DNA of 64,000 nt from Micromonospora sp. CB01531 (GTDB taxonomy: Bacteria > Actinomycetota > Actinomycetes > Mycobacteriales > Micromonosporaceae), in the NCBI RefSeq assembly GCF_001905095.1, contig NZ_LWLS01000001.1, positions 172,581 to 236,580 of the forward strand, written 5' to 3'. The notes under the pieces are model-generated. The model did no database searches and was not told the DNA's origin. It worked only from the letters and a program-made list of their open reading frames with translations. Shown in pieces: positions 40,443 to 49,500 of this stretch; positions within the stretch are counted from its first letter, which is position 1, and each line of letters opens with the position of its first letter. The position numbers were made by a program, and so were the translations under genes.

Positions 40443-40906
40443 CGGCGGGGCACCTGCCCGCTCTCCATGGCGCGCTGCACCGCCCGGTAGATCTGGCCGA
40501 AGCGCAGCGCGTCGCCGCTGCGCAGCAGCCGCACCGGCTGGCCCCGCCAGCGCGCCCACATCTCCAGTTCCCGGCTGCCCCGGTCGTACGACCGGTCGAG
40601 GTGTTCGAAGAGGACGTCGGCGAGCGGCCCGACCCCGAGGCCGACGAGCACGGAGGCGCCCACGATGGCGATCGTCACCACCGGCGCGGGCCGCAGCCAG
40701 ATGGCCAGCGCGACCCCGAGCACGGCGGCCGCCACCGGCCCGGCGAGGGCCGCCCCGATGGCGCCCCGGCCGGCCAGTACCCGCCAGGAGCGGCTGCCTC
40801 GGCGGTGCCACACCACGCTGATCTCGGCGAGCGGGAACGTCCGGCCGTCGACGCGCACGGCGGTCGAGGTGACCTGCACGGACCTGTCGTCGTAATAGGT
40901 GATCAT
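40388..40906 (-). CDS. Small membrane protein (DUF6232-like), copy 2
   Basis: This 172-residue paralogue of the 39383 gene starts [37 protein letters not shown]. It has two or three helices (about 46-94) and the same tail [43 protein letters not shown]. Its 3' end overlaps the convergent SnoaL-like gene by 55 bp and extends past the conserved tail with about 20 Arg/Ser/Pro residues. The two copies bracket the SnoaL-like gene. Function unknown; the conserved charged tail suggests cytoplasmic contacts. Confidence 0.8.
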   Translation of the reverse strand: MITYYDDRSVQVTSTAVRVDGRTFPLAEISVVWHRRGSRSWRVLAGRGAIGAALAGPVAAAVLGVALAIWLRPAPVVTIAIVGASVLVGLGVGPLADVLFEHLDRSYDRGSRELEMWARWRGQPVRLLRSGDALRFGQIYRAVQRAMESGQVPRRQKAIGSSGSSPRPRSRP

Positions 40907-41004
40907 GGCCTTACTCCCGGTGGCAGGGCAGCTACCAGACTACTTGCCCCAACGACCCGGGCCGTAAGGTTGGCACGCGACTTCGACGAGGAAGTGAGGG
41001 CAGC

Positions 41005-41778
41005 GTGGGCGAGTTCGTCAGGCTGGAAGTGAAGGACGGCATCGGCACCATCCGGCTGGAGCGGCCGCCGATGAACGCGCTCAACACCCAGGTGCAGGAG
41101 GAGTTGCGCGCCGCCGCGACCGAGGCCACCGCGGACGCCGAGGTCCGCGCCGTCATCGTGTACGGCGGGGAGAAGGTCTTCGCCGCCGGCGCGGACATCA
41201 AGGAGATGGCCGACATGTCCTACGTGGACATGGCCGCCCGCGCCGCCGACCTCTCCAGCGCGCTGGGCGCCATCGCCCGGATCCCGAAGCCGGTGGTCGC
41301 CGCGATCACCGGGTACGCTCTCGGCGGCGGTTGCGAGCTGGCCCTGGCCTGTGACTGGCGGGTGGTGGCCGAGGACGCGAAGCTCGGCCAGCCGGAGATC
41401 AAGCTCGGCATCATCCCGGGCGCCGGCGGCACCCAGCGGCTGGCCCGGCTGGTCGGCCCGGCCCGGGCCAAGGACCTGATCATGACGGGCCGGATGGTCG
41501 ACGCGCAGGAGGCGCTGCGGATCGGCCTGGCCGACCAGGTGGTCCCGGCCGCCGAGGTCTACGACGCCGCCGTCGCCTACGTGAAGCCGTTCCTGACCGG
41601 CCCGGTGCAGGCCCTGCGGGCCGCCAAGCTGGCCGTCGACGGTGGCCTGGACATGGACCTCAACTCGGGCCTGGCCTGGGAGAGCCAGCTCTTCGCGGCG
41701 CTCTTCGCCACCGACGACCGGCGCGAGGGTATGGCCGCGTTCGTCGAGAAGCGCAAGCCAGGCTTCACCGGCCGCTGA
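41005..41778 (+). CDS. Enoyl-CoA hydratase/isomerase (crotonase) family protein
   Basis: This 257-residue enzyme should hydrate trans-2-enoyl-CoA in beta-oxidation or act on a related acyl-CoA. Crotonase features are [15 protein letters not shown], the oxyanion-hole and CoA loop [32 protein letters not shown] with a catalytic Glu in GCELA, and [24 protein letters not shown] with the second Glu in QPEIKLG. Both glutamates present support true hydratase activity. GTG 41005 begins GEFVRLEV. It stands near etfBA (46.3 kb), which could take electrons from acyl-CoA dehydrogenases of the same pathway, though not in one operon. Confidence 0.93.
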   Translation: MGEFVRLEVKDGIGTIRLERPPMNALNTQVQEELRAAATEATADAEVRAVIVYGGEKVFAAGADIKEMADMSYVDMAARAADLSSALGAIARIPKPVVAAITGYALGGGCELALACDWRVVAEDAKLGQPEIKLGIIPGAGGTQRLARLVGPARAKDLIMTGRMVDAQEALRIGLADQVVPAAEVYDAAVAYVKPFLTGPVQALRAAKLAVDGGLDMDLNSGLAWESQLFAALFATDDRREGMAAFVEKRKPGFTGR

Positions 41779-41891
41779 GCCGCCTGCCCCCGGGTCGGCG
41801 GCGCACCTCCGTCGCCGGCCCGAGGCCGGTTCACATTCCGCCTACCGGCCAGTAACGTGTGCCTCCGGTCCTGGGACGAAGGGGAGTGGCG

Positions 41892-43514
41892 ATGACGGAA
41901 CGGGTCGAGGGGCACGGCGGGGAACTGGCGCTGGCGGCGCTGCGCGCGCACGGCGTACGGGAGATGTTCACCCTCTCCGGCGGACACGTCTTTCCACTCT
42001 ACGACGCCGCGCACCGGACCGGCTTCCCGATCTACGACGTCCGGCACGAGCAGTCCGCCGTCTTCGCCGCCGAGGCCGTGGCGAAGCTCCAGCGCCGCCC
42101 CGGCCTGGCCGTGCTCACCGCGGGCCCCGGCGTGACCAACGGTGTCTCCGGGCTGACCAGCGCCTTCTTCAACGCCTCCCCGGTGCTGGTGCTGGGCGGG
42201 CGGGCCCCGCAGTTCCGCTGGGGCTCCGGCAGCCTGCAGGAGATGGATCACCTGCCCCTGGTCGCCCCGGTGACCAAGTACGCCGAGACGGTGTTCAGCG
42301 CCGACGACATCCCGCGCGCGGTCACCGCCGCCCTCACCGCGGCGCTCGCCCCGCACCGCGGCCCGGTGTTTCTCGACTTCCCCCTCGAAGCGGTCTTCTC
42401 GGTCGGCGACGCCGACCTGCCGGCCGTCAGCCCGGTCGCCCCGCTGGACGCGGACCCGGACGAGGTCGCCAGGGCCGCCGGCCTGATCGCCGGCGCCGCC
42501 CGCCCGGTGATCATCGCCGGTTCCGACGTGTACGCGGGCGACGCGACCGAGGCCCTGCGGGCCGCCGCCGAGTCCCTCCAGGTGCCGGTCTTCACCAACG
42601 GCATGGGGCGGGGCGCGCTGCCGCCGGAGCACCCGCTGGCCTTCGCCAAGGCCCGTCGGGTCGCCCTCAAGGGCGCCGACGTGGTCGTGGTCGTCGGCAC
42701 CCCGTTGGACTTCCGGCTGAGCTTCGGTGACTTCGGCGACGCGCAGGTCGTCCACATCGTGGACGCGCCGAGCCAGCGCGCCGGGCACGTCCGGCCGGCC
42801 GTCAGCCCCGCCGGCGACCTGCGGCTCATCCTCACCGCGCTCGCCGAGCACTCAGGCGACCGGGCCGACCACGCCGACTGGATCGCCCAGCTGCGCACCG
42901 CGGAGGACGCCGCGAAGGCCCGCGACGCCGAGGAGATGGCCGCCGAGACGGACCCGATCCGCCCGGCCCGGGTCTACGGCGAGCTGCGCCGGGTGCTCGC
43001 CGCCGACGCGATCACCATCGGCGACGGCGGCGACTTCGTGTCGTACGCCGGGAAGTACCTGGAGCCGGCGCAACCCGGCACCTGGCTCGACCCCGGCCCG
43101 TACGGCTGCCTCGGCACCGGCATGGGCTACGCCATAGGAGCCCGGGTCAGCTACCCCGACCGGCAGATCTGCGTGCTGATGGGCGACGGCGCCGCCGGCT
43201 TCTCGCTGATGGACGTGGAGTCCCTGGTCCGGCAGCAGCTTCCGGTGGTCATCGTGGTCGGCAACAACGGCATCTGGGGGCTGGAGAAGCACCCGATGCG
43301 GGCCATGTACGGCTACGACGTGGCCGCCGACCTCCAGCCCGGGCTGCGCTACGACAAGGTGGTCGAGGCGCTCGGTGGCGCGGGCGAGACGGTGGAGAAG
43401 GCCGCCGACCTCGGCCCGGCTCTGACCCGCGCCTTCGACGCCGGCGTACCGTACCTGGTCAACGTGCTGACCGACCCGTCCGACGCGTACCCCCGCTCGT
43501 CCAACCTGGCCTGA
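41892..43514 (+). CDS. Thiamine-diphosphate enzyme, acetolactate-synthase-like (IlvG type)
   Basis: This 540-residue protein has the three-domain ThDP layout: PYR domain with catalytic Glu in DVRHEQSAVFAAEAVAKL, central FAD-like domain (GAARPVIIAGSDVY), and PP domain with GDGAAGFSLMDVESLVRQQLPVVIVVGNN, the GDG...NN ThDP-binding motif. It resembles the lone acetolactate synthase IlvG of mycobacteria, in which no small subunit lies alongside; none is seen here either. Oxalyl-CoA or glyoxylate carboligase activity cannot be excluded. ATG 41892, ribosome site GGGGAG. Followed by a strong terminator. Confidence 0.82.
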   Translation: MTERVEGHGGELALAALRAHGVREMFTLSGGHVFPLYDAAHRTGFPIYDVRHEQSAVFAAEAVAKLQRRPGLAVLTAGPGVTNGVSGLTSAFFNASPVLVLGGRAPQFRWGSGSLQEMDHLPLVAPVTKYAETVFSADDIPRAVTAALTAALAPHRGPVFLDFPLEAVFSVGDADLPAVSPVAPLDADPDEVARAAGLIAGAARPVIIAGSDVYAGDATEALRAAAESLQVPVFTNGMGRGALPPEHPLAFAKARRVALKGADVVVVVGTPLDFRLSFGDFGDAQVVHIVDAPSQRAGHVRPAVSPAGDLRLILTALAEHSGDRADHADWIAQLRTAEDAAKARDAEEMAAETDPIRPARVYGELRRVLAADAITIGDGGDFVSYAGKYLEPAQPGTWLDPGPYGCLGTGMGYAIGARVSYPDRQICVLMGDGAAGFSLMDVESLVRQQLPVVIVVGNNGIWGLEKHPMRAMYGYDVAADLQPGLRYDKVVEALGGAGETVEKAADLGPALTRAFDAGVPYLVNVLTDPSDAYPRSSNLA

Positions 43515-43529
43515 TCCGCGGCCGGCGAT

Positions 43530-43558
43530 CGCCGTCGCCGGAGTGACCGGCGACGGCG
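43530..43558. terminator. Terminator hairpin
   Basis: CGCCGTCGCCGG (43530-43541) pairs with CCGGCGACGGCG (43547-43558), 12 bp, loop AGTGA, between convergent genes. Confidence 0.78.
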
Positions 43559-43593
43559 GTCGGGTCGTCGGGGTGAGCGGACTGCCAGCGGGC

Positions 43594-44013
43594 TCAGACC
43601 TCCGGCCGGTCCCGGTCGCCCTCCCGGCGGCGCAGCTCCTCCTCGCGCTTGCGCAGGTCGTCCTCCCAGCGCCGGAGGAGTTCCTGGTCGTCGCGGCGGG
43701 ACCGCTCGGCCAGGGAGGACAGGAACGCCGGGTCGTCGTCCGGCGCCACCGGCCGGCGGCGGTCCTGTTCGGAGAACCCGTTCCCCATCGGCCAGGGGGT
43801 GCGGGGTCGGCGACCGGTGTGCTCCCGCCCGGCGGCGAACCAGGCGACCGAACCGATCAGCGGGAAGAACAGGATGATGAGCACCCAGGCGATGCGGGGC
43901 AGCGCCCGGATCTCACCCTCCTCGGCGGAGAGACAGCTGATCAGTGCGCAGACGGCGAGCACGACCTGGGCCAGGAAGAGGAGCCCGTACAGGCGATACA
44001 TGCCGGACATCAT
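43594..44013 (-). CDS. PLDc_N domain-like small membrane protein
   Basis: This 139-residue protein has two N-terminal helices (LYGLLFLAQVVLAVCALISCLS and IAWVLIILFFPLIGSVAWFAAG). The WVLIILFFPLIGSVAWFAAGR segment matches the phospholipase D N-terminal (PLDc_N) membrane motif. The C-terminal half is charged and helical (EDDLRKREEELRRREGDRDRPE). No catalytic HKD motif. A role in lipid metabolism or membrane support is not shown. Two ATG codons at the start (MM); an in-frame ATG at MYRLYG is an alternative. Separated from the DUF202 pair by 16 bp and possibly co-transcribed. Confidence 0.78.
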   Translation of the reverse strand: MMSGMYRLYGLLFLAQVVLAVCALISCLSAEEGEIRALPRIAWVLIILFFPLIGSVAWFAAGREHTGRRPRTPWPMGNGFSEQDRRRPVAPDDDPAFLSSLAERSRRDDQELLRRWEDDLRKREEELRRREGDRDRPEV

Positions 44014-44029
44014 GGACCACTGACGCCGG

Positions 44030-44329
44030 TCAGCGCAGCCCGGCCACCACCAGCACGACGCCGAGCAGCGCGAGACCTGCAGCGGTCAGCGCGGTCAGCG
44101 GGAACGACCAGCGTGGCGGCCGCCATACCCCGGTGCCGGTGGCCCGCCGCCAGCTCACCGCGAGCGCGCCCAGCCACGCCAGCACGGCGAGCCCGGCCAG
44201 CGCAGCGCCCGTGGCGCCGCCGGTGAGCGCCAGCCGGACCAGCAGCACGGTGACCCCGGTGAGGGTCAGTAGGGTACGCCGCCAGGCCAGCCGGGTCCGT
44301 TCCGGCTGGAGTCCGGGGTCGCCGGTCAT
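44030..44329 (-). CDS. DUF202 family small membrane protein (YidG-like)
   Basis: This 99-residue protein starts GLQPERTRLAWRRTLLTLTGVTVLLVRLAL, the DUF202 signature (ERTxLAWxRT), and has three helices in all. The related 44326 gene is its partner and overlaps it (ATGA at 44326-44329), the usual YidH-YidG pairing. Function is unknown; members are often linked to stress or membrane transport by context alone. Confidence 0.85.
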   Translation of the reverse strand: MTGDPGLQPERTRLAWRRTLLTLTGVTVLLVRLALTGGATGAALAGLAVLAWLGALAVSWRRATGTGVWRPPRWSFPLTALTAAGLALLGVVLVVAGLR

Positions 44330-44712
44330 CGGATCGCCCGGGCGAGGACCGCGACCACCAGCAGCAGCGCGCCGACGGCGACGGCGAGGGCCAGGATCGC
44401 CGGGAAGCGGGACGCGGGCAGTTCCTCGCCCAGCCGGATCGCCCGCTCGGTACGCGCCCAGTGGTCGACCGCGCGGACCGCGACCGTGCCGCCGAGCAGC
44501 AGCAGGGCGATGGCGATCGCCTCGCGCAGGTGGGTCAGGGGGAGCGGGGGCAGGAACTGCGCGGCGGCCAGCCCGCCGGCGATCAGCGCCAGGCCGGTAC
44601 GCAGCCAGGCCAGGAAGGTCCGCTCGTTGGCCAGGGAGAAGCGGTAGTCCGGCTTGGTGCCGACCGATCGCAGCTCGCGCGGGTCGAACCAGCGCCTGAT
44701 CGCCTCCCACAT
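44326..44712 (-). CDS. DUF202 family small membrane protein (YidH-like)
   Basis: This 128-residue protein has FSLANERTFLAWLRTGLALIAGGLAAAQFLPPL, a clear DUF202 start, followed by two more helices (AIAIALLLLGGTVAVRAV and FPAILALAVAVGALLLVVAVLA). ATG 44712 (MWEAIRRWF) is the natural start; longer in-frame starts lie inside the divergent GNAT promoter. It is first of the YidH/YidG pair. Unknown function. Confidence 0.87.
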   Translation of the reverse strand: MWEAIRRWFDPRELRSVGTKPDYRFSLANERTFLAWLRTGLALIAGGLAAAQFLPPLPLTHLREAIAIALLLLGGTVAVRAVDHWARTERAIRLGEELPASRFPAILALAVAVGALLLVVAVLARAIR

Positions 44713-44753
44713 GTCGTCGATTATCCGCTTTACCCGGTGCCTAGCCTGGAGGG

Positions 44754-45551
44754 ATGACTGATCTTGACGCGCGAAGCCTGCGCGATGCCTATGACGCACA
44801 GATCCGCCCGGAGATCCCGAACCCGCCGCGGGCCGGCGTGACCGTCGAGCGGGACGGCCCGCTGGTCCGCATCGTCGGCCTGGACCATCGCGGGTTCATC
44901 ACGTACCGGACGCTCGACGGGCTGGCCGGCGCGGAGCTGGACGCGCTGATCGCCCGGCAGGTCGAGTTCTTCCGCGGCCGGGGCGAGGCGGTCGAGTGGA
45001 AGCTGAATGGCCACGACGAGCCGACCGACCTGGGCGACCGGCTGAGCGCTGCCGGCTTCGTGCCGGAGGATCTGGAGACCGTCGTGGTCGGTCCGGTCGC
45101 GGCCCTGGCCGCCGCCGTCCCGGTCCTGCCCGAGGGGGTACGCCTGCGTGAGGTGACCGCCCGGGAGGACCTGGAGCGGATCGCCGCGATGGAGGAGGCG
45201 GTCTGGAACGACGATCGGAGCCACCTGGTCACCGGGTTGGCGAAGGAGATCGAGGCCGACCCGCAGTCGATCACGGTGGTGGTGGTCGAGGCGGGCGGCG
45301 TGGTGGTCAGCGCCGGCTGGGTGCGCTATCTGCCCGACACCAGCTTCGCCACGCTCTGGGGCGGCTCGACCCTGGCCGAGTGGCGGGGCAAGGGCATCTA
45401 CCGGGCGCTGGTGGCGTACCGGGCGCGGCTGGCCGAGCAGCGCGGCAAGACGCTGGTGCAGGTCGACTGCTCGCCGGACAGCCGCCCGATCCTGGAGCGG
45501 CTGGGGCTTGTCGCGGTCACCACGACCACTCCGTACGTCTACACTCCGTGA
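44754..45551 (+). CDS. GNAT family N-acetyltransferase
   Basis: This 265-residue protein has a less conserved N-terminal half and a GNAT C-terminal half: LREVTAREDLERIAAMEEAVWNDD, VVVEAGGVVVSAGWVRYLPDTSFATLWGGSTLAEWRGKGIYRALVAYRARLAEQRGKTLVQVDCSPDSRPILERLGLVAV. RGKGIYRALV is the acetyl-CoA motif. TAGCCT lies at 44742-44747, 6 nt before the ATG, and GGAGGG overlaps, so the mRNA may be nearly leaderless. It ends in TGA overlapped by a possible GTG start of the next gene. Confidence 0.87.
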   Translation: MTDLDARSLRDAYDAQIRPEIPNPPRAGVTVERDGPLVRIVGLDHRGFITYRTLDGLAGAELDALIARQVEFFRGRGEAVEWKLNGHDEPTDLGDRLSAAGFVPEDLETVVVGPVAALAAAVPVLPEGVRLREVTAREDLERIAAMEEAVWNDDRSHLVTGLAKEIEADPQSITVVVVEAGGVVVSAGWVRYLPDTSFATLWGGSTLAEWRGKGIYRALVAYRARLAEQRGKTLVQVDCSPDSRPILERLGLVAVTTTTPYVYTP

Positions 45552-45553
45552 TC

Positions 45554-45958
45554 ATGGAACCGTTGACGGAGGACGAGCGGCTGACGCTCAGGACCGGAGC
45601 CTTCGGCGCGGTCTTCCTGGTCTCCAACGCCGAGCCGGGAATGCTGTCCCTGCTGCGGGAGAGCTTCGCGGCGTCCGGGGCGCTCGGCGACGCCAGCGGG
45701 GTGGTGAAGGAGGCGCTCACCACGGGCCGGCTGCCGCAACTGCCCCGGGACTCCGCGCTGGAGATCGAGGCGACGGTGCTGCCCGCGTTGCGCCGGGCGG
45801 TGGAGATCCTGCGGGCGAAGTCGCCGGCGGACGTCGAGACGTACCGGTCGGTGGTGCTGGCCGCGGCGGAGCGGGTGGCGCAGGCCCACCGGGGGAAGTC
45901 GACCAGTGAGGCGGCGGTGATCGACAAGATCAGGGGTGCGCTGGCCGGGCCCGCCTGA
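45554..45958 (+). CDS. Hypothetical protein, co-transcribed with GNAT
   Basis: This 134-residue protein begins MEPLTEDERLTLRTGAFGAVFLVSNAEPGMLSLLRESFAASGAL. The rest is helical and charged (VLPALRRAVEILRAKSPADVETYRSVVLAAAERVAQAHRGKSTSEAAVIDKIRGAL). No signal and no cysteines. A GTG at 45548 overlapping the GNAT stop is the alternative start. It resembles small actinobacterial proteins of unknown role; its operon context suggests a partner of the acetyltransferase. Its end overlaps a convergent small gene by 29 bp. Confidence 0.78.
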   Translation: MEPLTEDERLTLRTGAFGAVFLVSNAEPGMLSLLRESFAASGALGDASGVVKEALTTGRLPQLPRDSALEIEATVLPALRRAVEILRAKSPADVETYRSVVLAAAERVAQAHRGKSTSEAAVIDKIRGALAGPA

Positions 45959-46127
45959 CCGGCTCGGCGGACCAGAGCGCGCGGACGCTGGCCCGGACAC
46001 AGCGGTCGCGGACGCGGCCGCAGGCGCACCGGTAGGTGTCCGGGATCATCCGGCGGCAGGGCCGGCGGGAGGTCCGCACGCCTCCCGCCGGGTCGCGCCG
46101 ACCCAGTGAAACGCCGTTTTCGGGCAT
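45930..46127 (-). CDS. Small Cys-containing protein (65 aa)
   Basis: This short frame starts MPENGVSLGRRDPAGGVRTSRRPCRRMIPDTYRCACGRVRDRC and has five cysteines, four of them in a C-x6-CAC-x6-C region that could bind zinc. GGAGGTGAGG lies ideally spaced before its ATG, one of the best ribosome sites in the window, which argues for real expression. It is strongly basic. No family recognised. Its end overlaps the convergent gene by 29 bp. A small zinc-ribbon or RNA/DNA-binding protein is a guess. Confidence 0.55.
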   Translation of the reverse strand: MPENGVSLGRRDPAGGVRTSRRPCRRMIPDTYRCACGRVRDRCVRASVRALWSAEPVRRARPAHP

Positions 46128-46174
46128 ATGCCTCACCTCCCGATTTGTGAGCCTACCCGGCACTCCGGCGCACG

Positions 46175-46188
46175 GTGACCTGTGTCAC
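46175..46188. promoter_or_regulatory. CRP-like palindrome upstream of etfB
   Basis: GTGACCTGTGTCAC (46175-46188) fits the actinobacterial CRP/GlxR core GTGA-N6-TCAC. It lies between the small Cys gene and etfBA, about 160 bp before the etfB start, and could influence either. Confidence 0.4.
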
Positions 46189-46347
46189 TCTGAGCACCCG
46201 GAGGGGCGATGCTACTTGTGGGTAACATAGGCCCCGTGGGCAACCGCACAGCAGCCCGCAGTTGACCGATCGTTAAGTCACGCGGGAGGCTGCGCCCGTG
46301 ACCGGGCGAGTGATCGCTACACCAAACAGGAGGGTCGTCGAAGCGCG

Positions 46348-47127
46348 ATGAACATCGTCGTACTCGTCAAGCAGGTGCCCGATTCGGGCGCGGACCGCAA
46401 CCTGCGTTCTGACGACAACACCGTCGACCGCGGTTCGGCGAACAACGTCATCAACGAGATGGACGAGTACGCCATCGAGGAGGCGTTGAAGATCAAGGAG
46501 GCGCACGGCGGCGAGGTCACCATCCTGACCATGGGTCCGGACCGGGCGACCGAGTCGATCCGCAAGGCGCTCTCCATGGGCCCGGACAAGGCCGTGCACG
46601 TGGTGGACGACGCCCTGCACGGATCCTGCGCCGTGGCCACCTCGAAGGTGCTCGCCGCCGCCCTCGGTCAGCTTGGCGCGGACCTCGTGATCTGCGGCGC
46701 CGAGTCGACCGACGGCCGGGTCCAGGTCCTCCCGCACATGATCGCCGAGCGGCTGGGTGTCGCCGCCCTGACCGGCGCGCGCAAGCTCACCGTCGACGGC
46801 TCCACCCTGACCGTCGAGCGGCAGACCGAGGAGGGCTACGAGGTGGTCACCGCCGCCACCCCGGCCGTGGTCTCCGTCTGGGACACCATCAACGAGCCGC
46901 GCTACCCCTCCTTCAAGGGCATCATGGCCGCCAAGAAGAAGCCGGTGCAGACGCTCTCCCTGGCTGACCTCGGCGTCGCCCCCGCCGAGGTGGGCTTCGA
47001 CGGCGCGACCAGCGCCGTGCTCGAGCACACCAAGCGCCCGCCGCGCTCCGGCGGCGAGAAGATCAGCGACGAGGGCGAGGGCGGCGTGAAGCTGGTCGAG
47101 TTCCTCGCCACCGAGAAGTTCGTGTGA
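46348..47127 (+). CDS. etfB: Electron transfer flavoprotein subunit beta
   Basis: This 259-residue subunit of the soluble ETF dimer takes electrons from acyl-CoA dehydrogenases and passes them to the respiratory chain. It starts MNIVVLVKQVPDSGADRNL and shows ANNVINEMDEYAIEEALKIKE, VTILTMGPDRATESIRKALSMGPDKAVHV, DLVICGAESTDG and VVSVWDTINEPRYPSFKGIMAAKKKP, the ETF-beta signature near the end. AMP-binding residues are in the middle. Ribosome site AGGAGGG. Followed closely by etfA in one operon. Confidence 0.97.
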   Translation: MNIVVLVKQVPDSGADRNLRSDDNTVDRGSANNVINEMDEYAIEEALKIKEAHGGEVTILTMGPDRATESIRKALSMGPDKAVHVVDDALHGSCAVATSKVLAAALGQLGADLVICGAESTDGRVQVLPHMIAERLGVAALTGARKLTVDGSTLTVERQTEEGYEVVTAATPAVVSVWDTINEPRYPSFKGIMAAKKKPVQTLSLADLGVAPAEVGFDGATSAVLEHTKRPPRSGGEKISDEGEGGVKLVEFLATEKFV

Positions 47128-47138
47128 GAGGTCTGGAC

Positions 47139-48098
47139 ATGTCTGAGGTTCTCGTCGTCGTCGAAGCCACCCGGGAGTTCGGCGTCAAGAAGGTCACCCT
47201 GGAGATGCTCACCCTCGCCCGCGAGCTGGGCACCCCGAGCGCGGTCGTGCTCGGTGGCGCCGGTGCCGCCGAGGCGCTGAGCGCCAAGCTGGGCGAGTAC
47301 GGCGCGGAGAAGATCTACGCCGCCGAGGGTGCGGAGATCGACGGCTACCTGGTGGCTCCGAAGGCCACCGTGGTGGCCGAGCTGGTCAAGCGGGTGCAGC
47401 CGGCCGCCGTGCTGCTCGCCTCGTCGCAGGAGGGCAAGGAGATCGCCGCCCGCCTGGCGGTCAAGCTGGACAACGGCATCCTGACCGACGTGGTCGCCCT
47501 CGCCGCCGACGGCACCGCGACGCAGGTCGCGTTCGCCGGCTCCACCATCGTCAAGTCCAAGGTCACCAAGGGGCTGCCGCTGGTCACCGTCCGGCCGAAC
47601 TCGCTCACCCCGGCCCCGGCCCCGGCCAGCCCGGCGGTGGAGCAGCTCACCGTCACGGTCGGCGACGCCGACAAGCTCGCCAAGGTCGTGGAGCGGGTCG
47701 CCGAGCAGAAGGGCTCCCGCCCCGAGCTCACCGAGGCCTCGGTCGTCGTCTCCGGCGGTCGCGGTGTCGGCAACGCGGACAACTTCAAGCTGGTCGAGGA
47801 GCTGGCCGACCTGCTCGGCGGCGCCGTCGGCGCGTCCCGCGCGGCGGTCGACTCCGGCTTCTACCCGCACCAGTTCCAGGTGGGCCAGACCGGCAAGACG
47901 GTCTCCCCGCAGCTCTACATCGCGCTGGGCATCTCCGGCGCGATCCAGCACCGGGCCGGCATGCAGACCTCGAAGACCATCGTCGCGGTGAACAAGGACG
48001 GCGAGGCGCCGATCTTCGAGCTGGCCGACTTCGGCGTGGTCGGCGACCTGTTCAAGGTCGTCCCGCAGGCCGCGGAGGAGATCCGCAAGCGGAAGTGA
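47139..48098 (+). CDS. etfA: Electron transfer flavoprotein subunit alpha
   Basis: This 319-residue FAD-binding subunit is the partner of EtfB. The N-terminal domain has [28 protein letters not shown]; the C-terminal FAD domain has [108 protein letters not shown]. The last includes the ETF-alpha signature [17 protein letters not shown]. ATG 47139 starts 11 bp after the etfB stop. A terminator with a 17-bp stem follows. Confidence 0.97.
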   Translation: MSEVLVVVEATREFGVKKVTLEMLTLARELGTPSAVVLGGAGAAEALSAKLGEYGAEKIYAAEGAEIDGYLVAPKATVVAELVKRVQPAAVLLASSQEGKEIAARLAVKLDNGILTDVVALAADGTATQVAFAGSTIVKSKVTKGLPLVTVRPNSLTPAPAPASPAVEQLTVTVGDADKLAKVVERVAEQKGSRPELTEASVVVSGGRGVGNADNFKLVEELADLLGGAVGASRAAVDSGFYPHQFQVGQTGKTVSPQLYIALGISGAIQHRAGMQTSKTIVAVNKDGEAPIFELADFGVVGDLFKVVPQAAEEIRKRK

Positions 48099-48107
48099 CC
48101 GAAAGGA

Positions 48108-48150
48108 GCTGATCGGCGGGCCGGGGAGCTGAGCCGGCCCGCCGATCAGC
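48108..48150 (+). terminator. Terminator after etfBA
   Basis: GCTGATCGGCGGGCCGG (48108-48124) and CCGGCCCGCCGATCAGC (48134-48150) form a perfect 17-bp stem with a 9-nt loop, 10 bp after the etfA stop. Confidence 0.87.
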
Positions 48151-48287
48151 CCGTCAGGGATGCCCTCGGCGAGTTGTCGGCGACGTGGGCCCGTTCAGCG
48201 TACCGACTGGGAACATCCGGCGTGGCCCGGGATCGACGGGCGGTCCGGCATCCGGCGGCACGACGCTGGGCCGTTAGGCTGAGCGGG

Positions 48288-49463
48288 ATGGCATACCTGG
48301 ATCACGCGGCGACGACCCCGATGCTCGACGAGGCACTCGAGGCGTACGTCGCCACGGCCCGCGAGGTGGGCAACGCGTCGTCGCTGCACGCGGCGGGCCG
48401 GCGCGCCCGGCGGCGGGTGGAGGAGTCCCGCGAGCGGGTGGCCGCCGTCCTCGGTGCCCGCCCCTCCGAGGTGATCTTCACCGGGGGTGGCACCGAGAGC
48501 GACAACCTCGCGGTGAAGGGCATCTTCTGGGCCCGCCGCACCGCCCACGCCGGGCGGACCCGGGTGGTCTCCAGCGCCGTCGAGCACCACGCCGTGCTGG
48601 ACGCGGTGGACTGGCTCGCCGGGCACGAGGGCGCCGAGGTCGGCTGGCTGCCGGTCGACGCCGCCGGCCGGCTCGACCCGGAGCGGCTCCGCGCCGAGCT
48701 GGCCGCGCACGGCGAGCGGGTGGCCCTGGTCACCGCCATGTGGGCCAACAACGAGGTGGGCACCGTGCAGCCGGTCGCCGAGCTGGCCTCGGTCGCCGCC
48801 GAGCACGGGGTGCCGTTCCACACCGACGCGATCCAGGCGGTCGGGCAGGTGCCGGTCGACTTCGCCGCGAGCGGCGCTTCCGCCCTCACCGTCACCGGGC
48901 ACAAGCTCGGCGGTCCGACCGGGGTCGGCGCCCTGCTGCTCGCCCGGGACGTCGCCGCCACCCCGGTGCTGCACGGCGGCGGCCAGGAGCGCGATGTCCG
49001 CTCCGGCACCCTCGACACCGCCGGCATCGTGGCCTTCGCGGTCGCCGTCGAGGCCGCCGTGAAGGGCCAGCAGGAGTACGCGGCCCGGGTCGCCGCCCTC
49101 CGCGACGAGCTGGTGGAACGGGTCCGGCAGGCGGTCCCCGAGGTGATCTTCAACGGCGACCCGGTCGAGCGGCTCCCCGGCAACGCGCACTTCTCCTTCC
49201 CCGGCTGCGAGGGGGACGCGCTGCTGCTCCTCCTCGACGCCCAGGGCATCGCCTGCTCGACCGGCTCGGCCTGCTCGGCCGGGGTGGCCCAGCCCTCGCA
49301 CGTGCTGCTGGCCATGGGCGCCGACGACGATCGGGCCCGTTCGTCGCTGCGGTTCACCCTCGGCCACACCAGCACCCGGGCGGAGGTCGACGCGTTGATC
49401 GCCGCGCTGCCGGCCGCCGTGGAGCGGGCCCGCCGCGCGGCCGCTCTCCGCACTCCCCGCTGA
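48288..49463 (+). CDS. Cysteine desulfurase (IscS/NifS family)
   Basis: This 391-residue PLP enzyme removes sulfur from cysteine as a persulfide for iron-sulfur clusters and tRNA thiolation. It starts [16 protein letters not shown] and has [43 protein letters not shown] (PLP Asp/Gln), [17 protein letters not shown] with Schiff-base Lys and [10 protein letters not shown] with the catalytic Cys. The start follows TAGGCT (48275-48280) by seven bases, hence probably leaderless. mnmA starts 37 bp downstream, making this the sulfur donor for MnmA. Confidence 0.95.
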   Translation: MAYLDHAATTPMLDEALEAYVATAREVGNASSLHAAGRRARRRVEESRERVAAVLGARPSEVIFTGGGTESDNLAVKGIFWARRTAHAGRTRVVSSAVEHHAVLDAVDWLAGHEGAEVGWLPVDAAGRLDPERLRAELAAHGERVALVTAMWANNEVGTVQPVAELASVAAEHGVPFHTDAIQAVGQVPVDFAASGASALTVTGHKLGGPTGVGALLLARDVAATPVLHGGGQERDVRSGTLDTAGIVAFAVAVEAAVKGQQEYAARVAALRDELVERVRQAVPEVIFNGDPVERLPGNAHFSFPGCEGDALLLLLDAQGIACSTGSACSAGVAQPSHVLLAMGADDDRARSSLRFTLGHTSTRAEVDALIAALPAAVERARRAAALRTPR

Positions 49464-49500
49464 CCCGGATACCCTCGGTGAGGACGAGGGGAGTGAGCCG

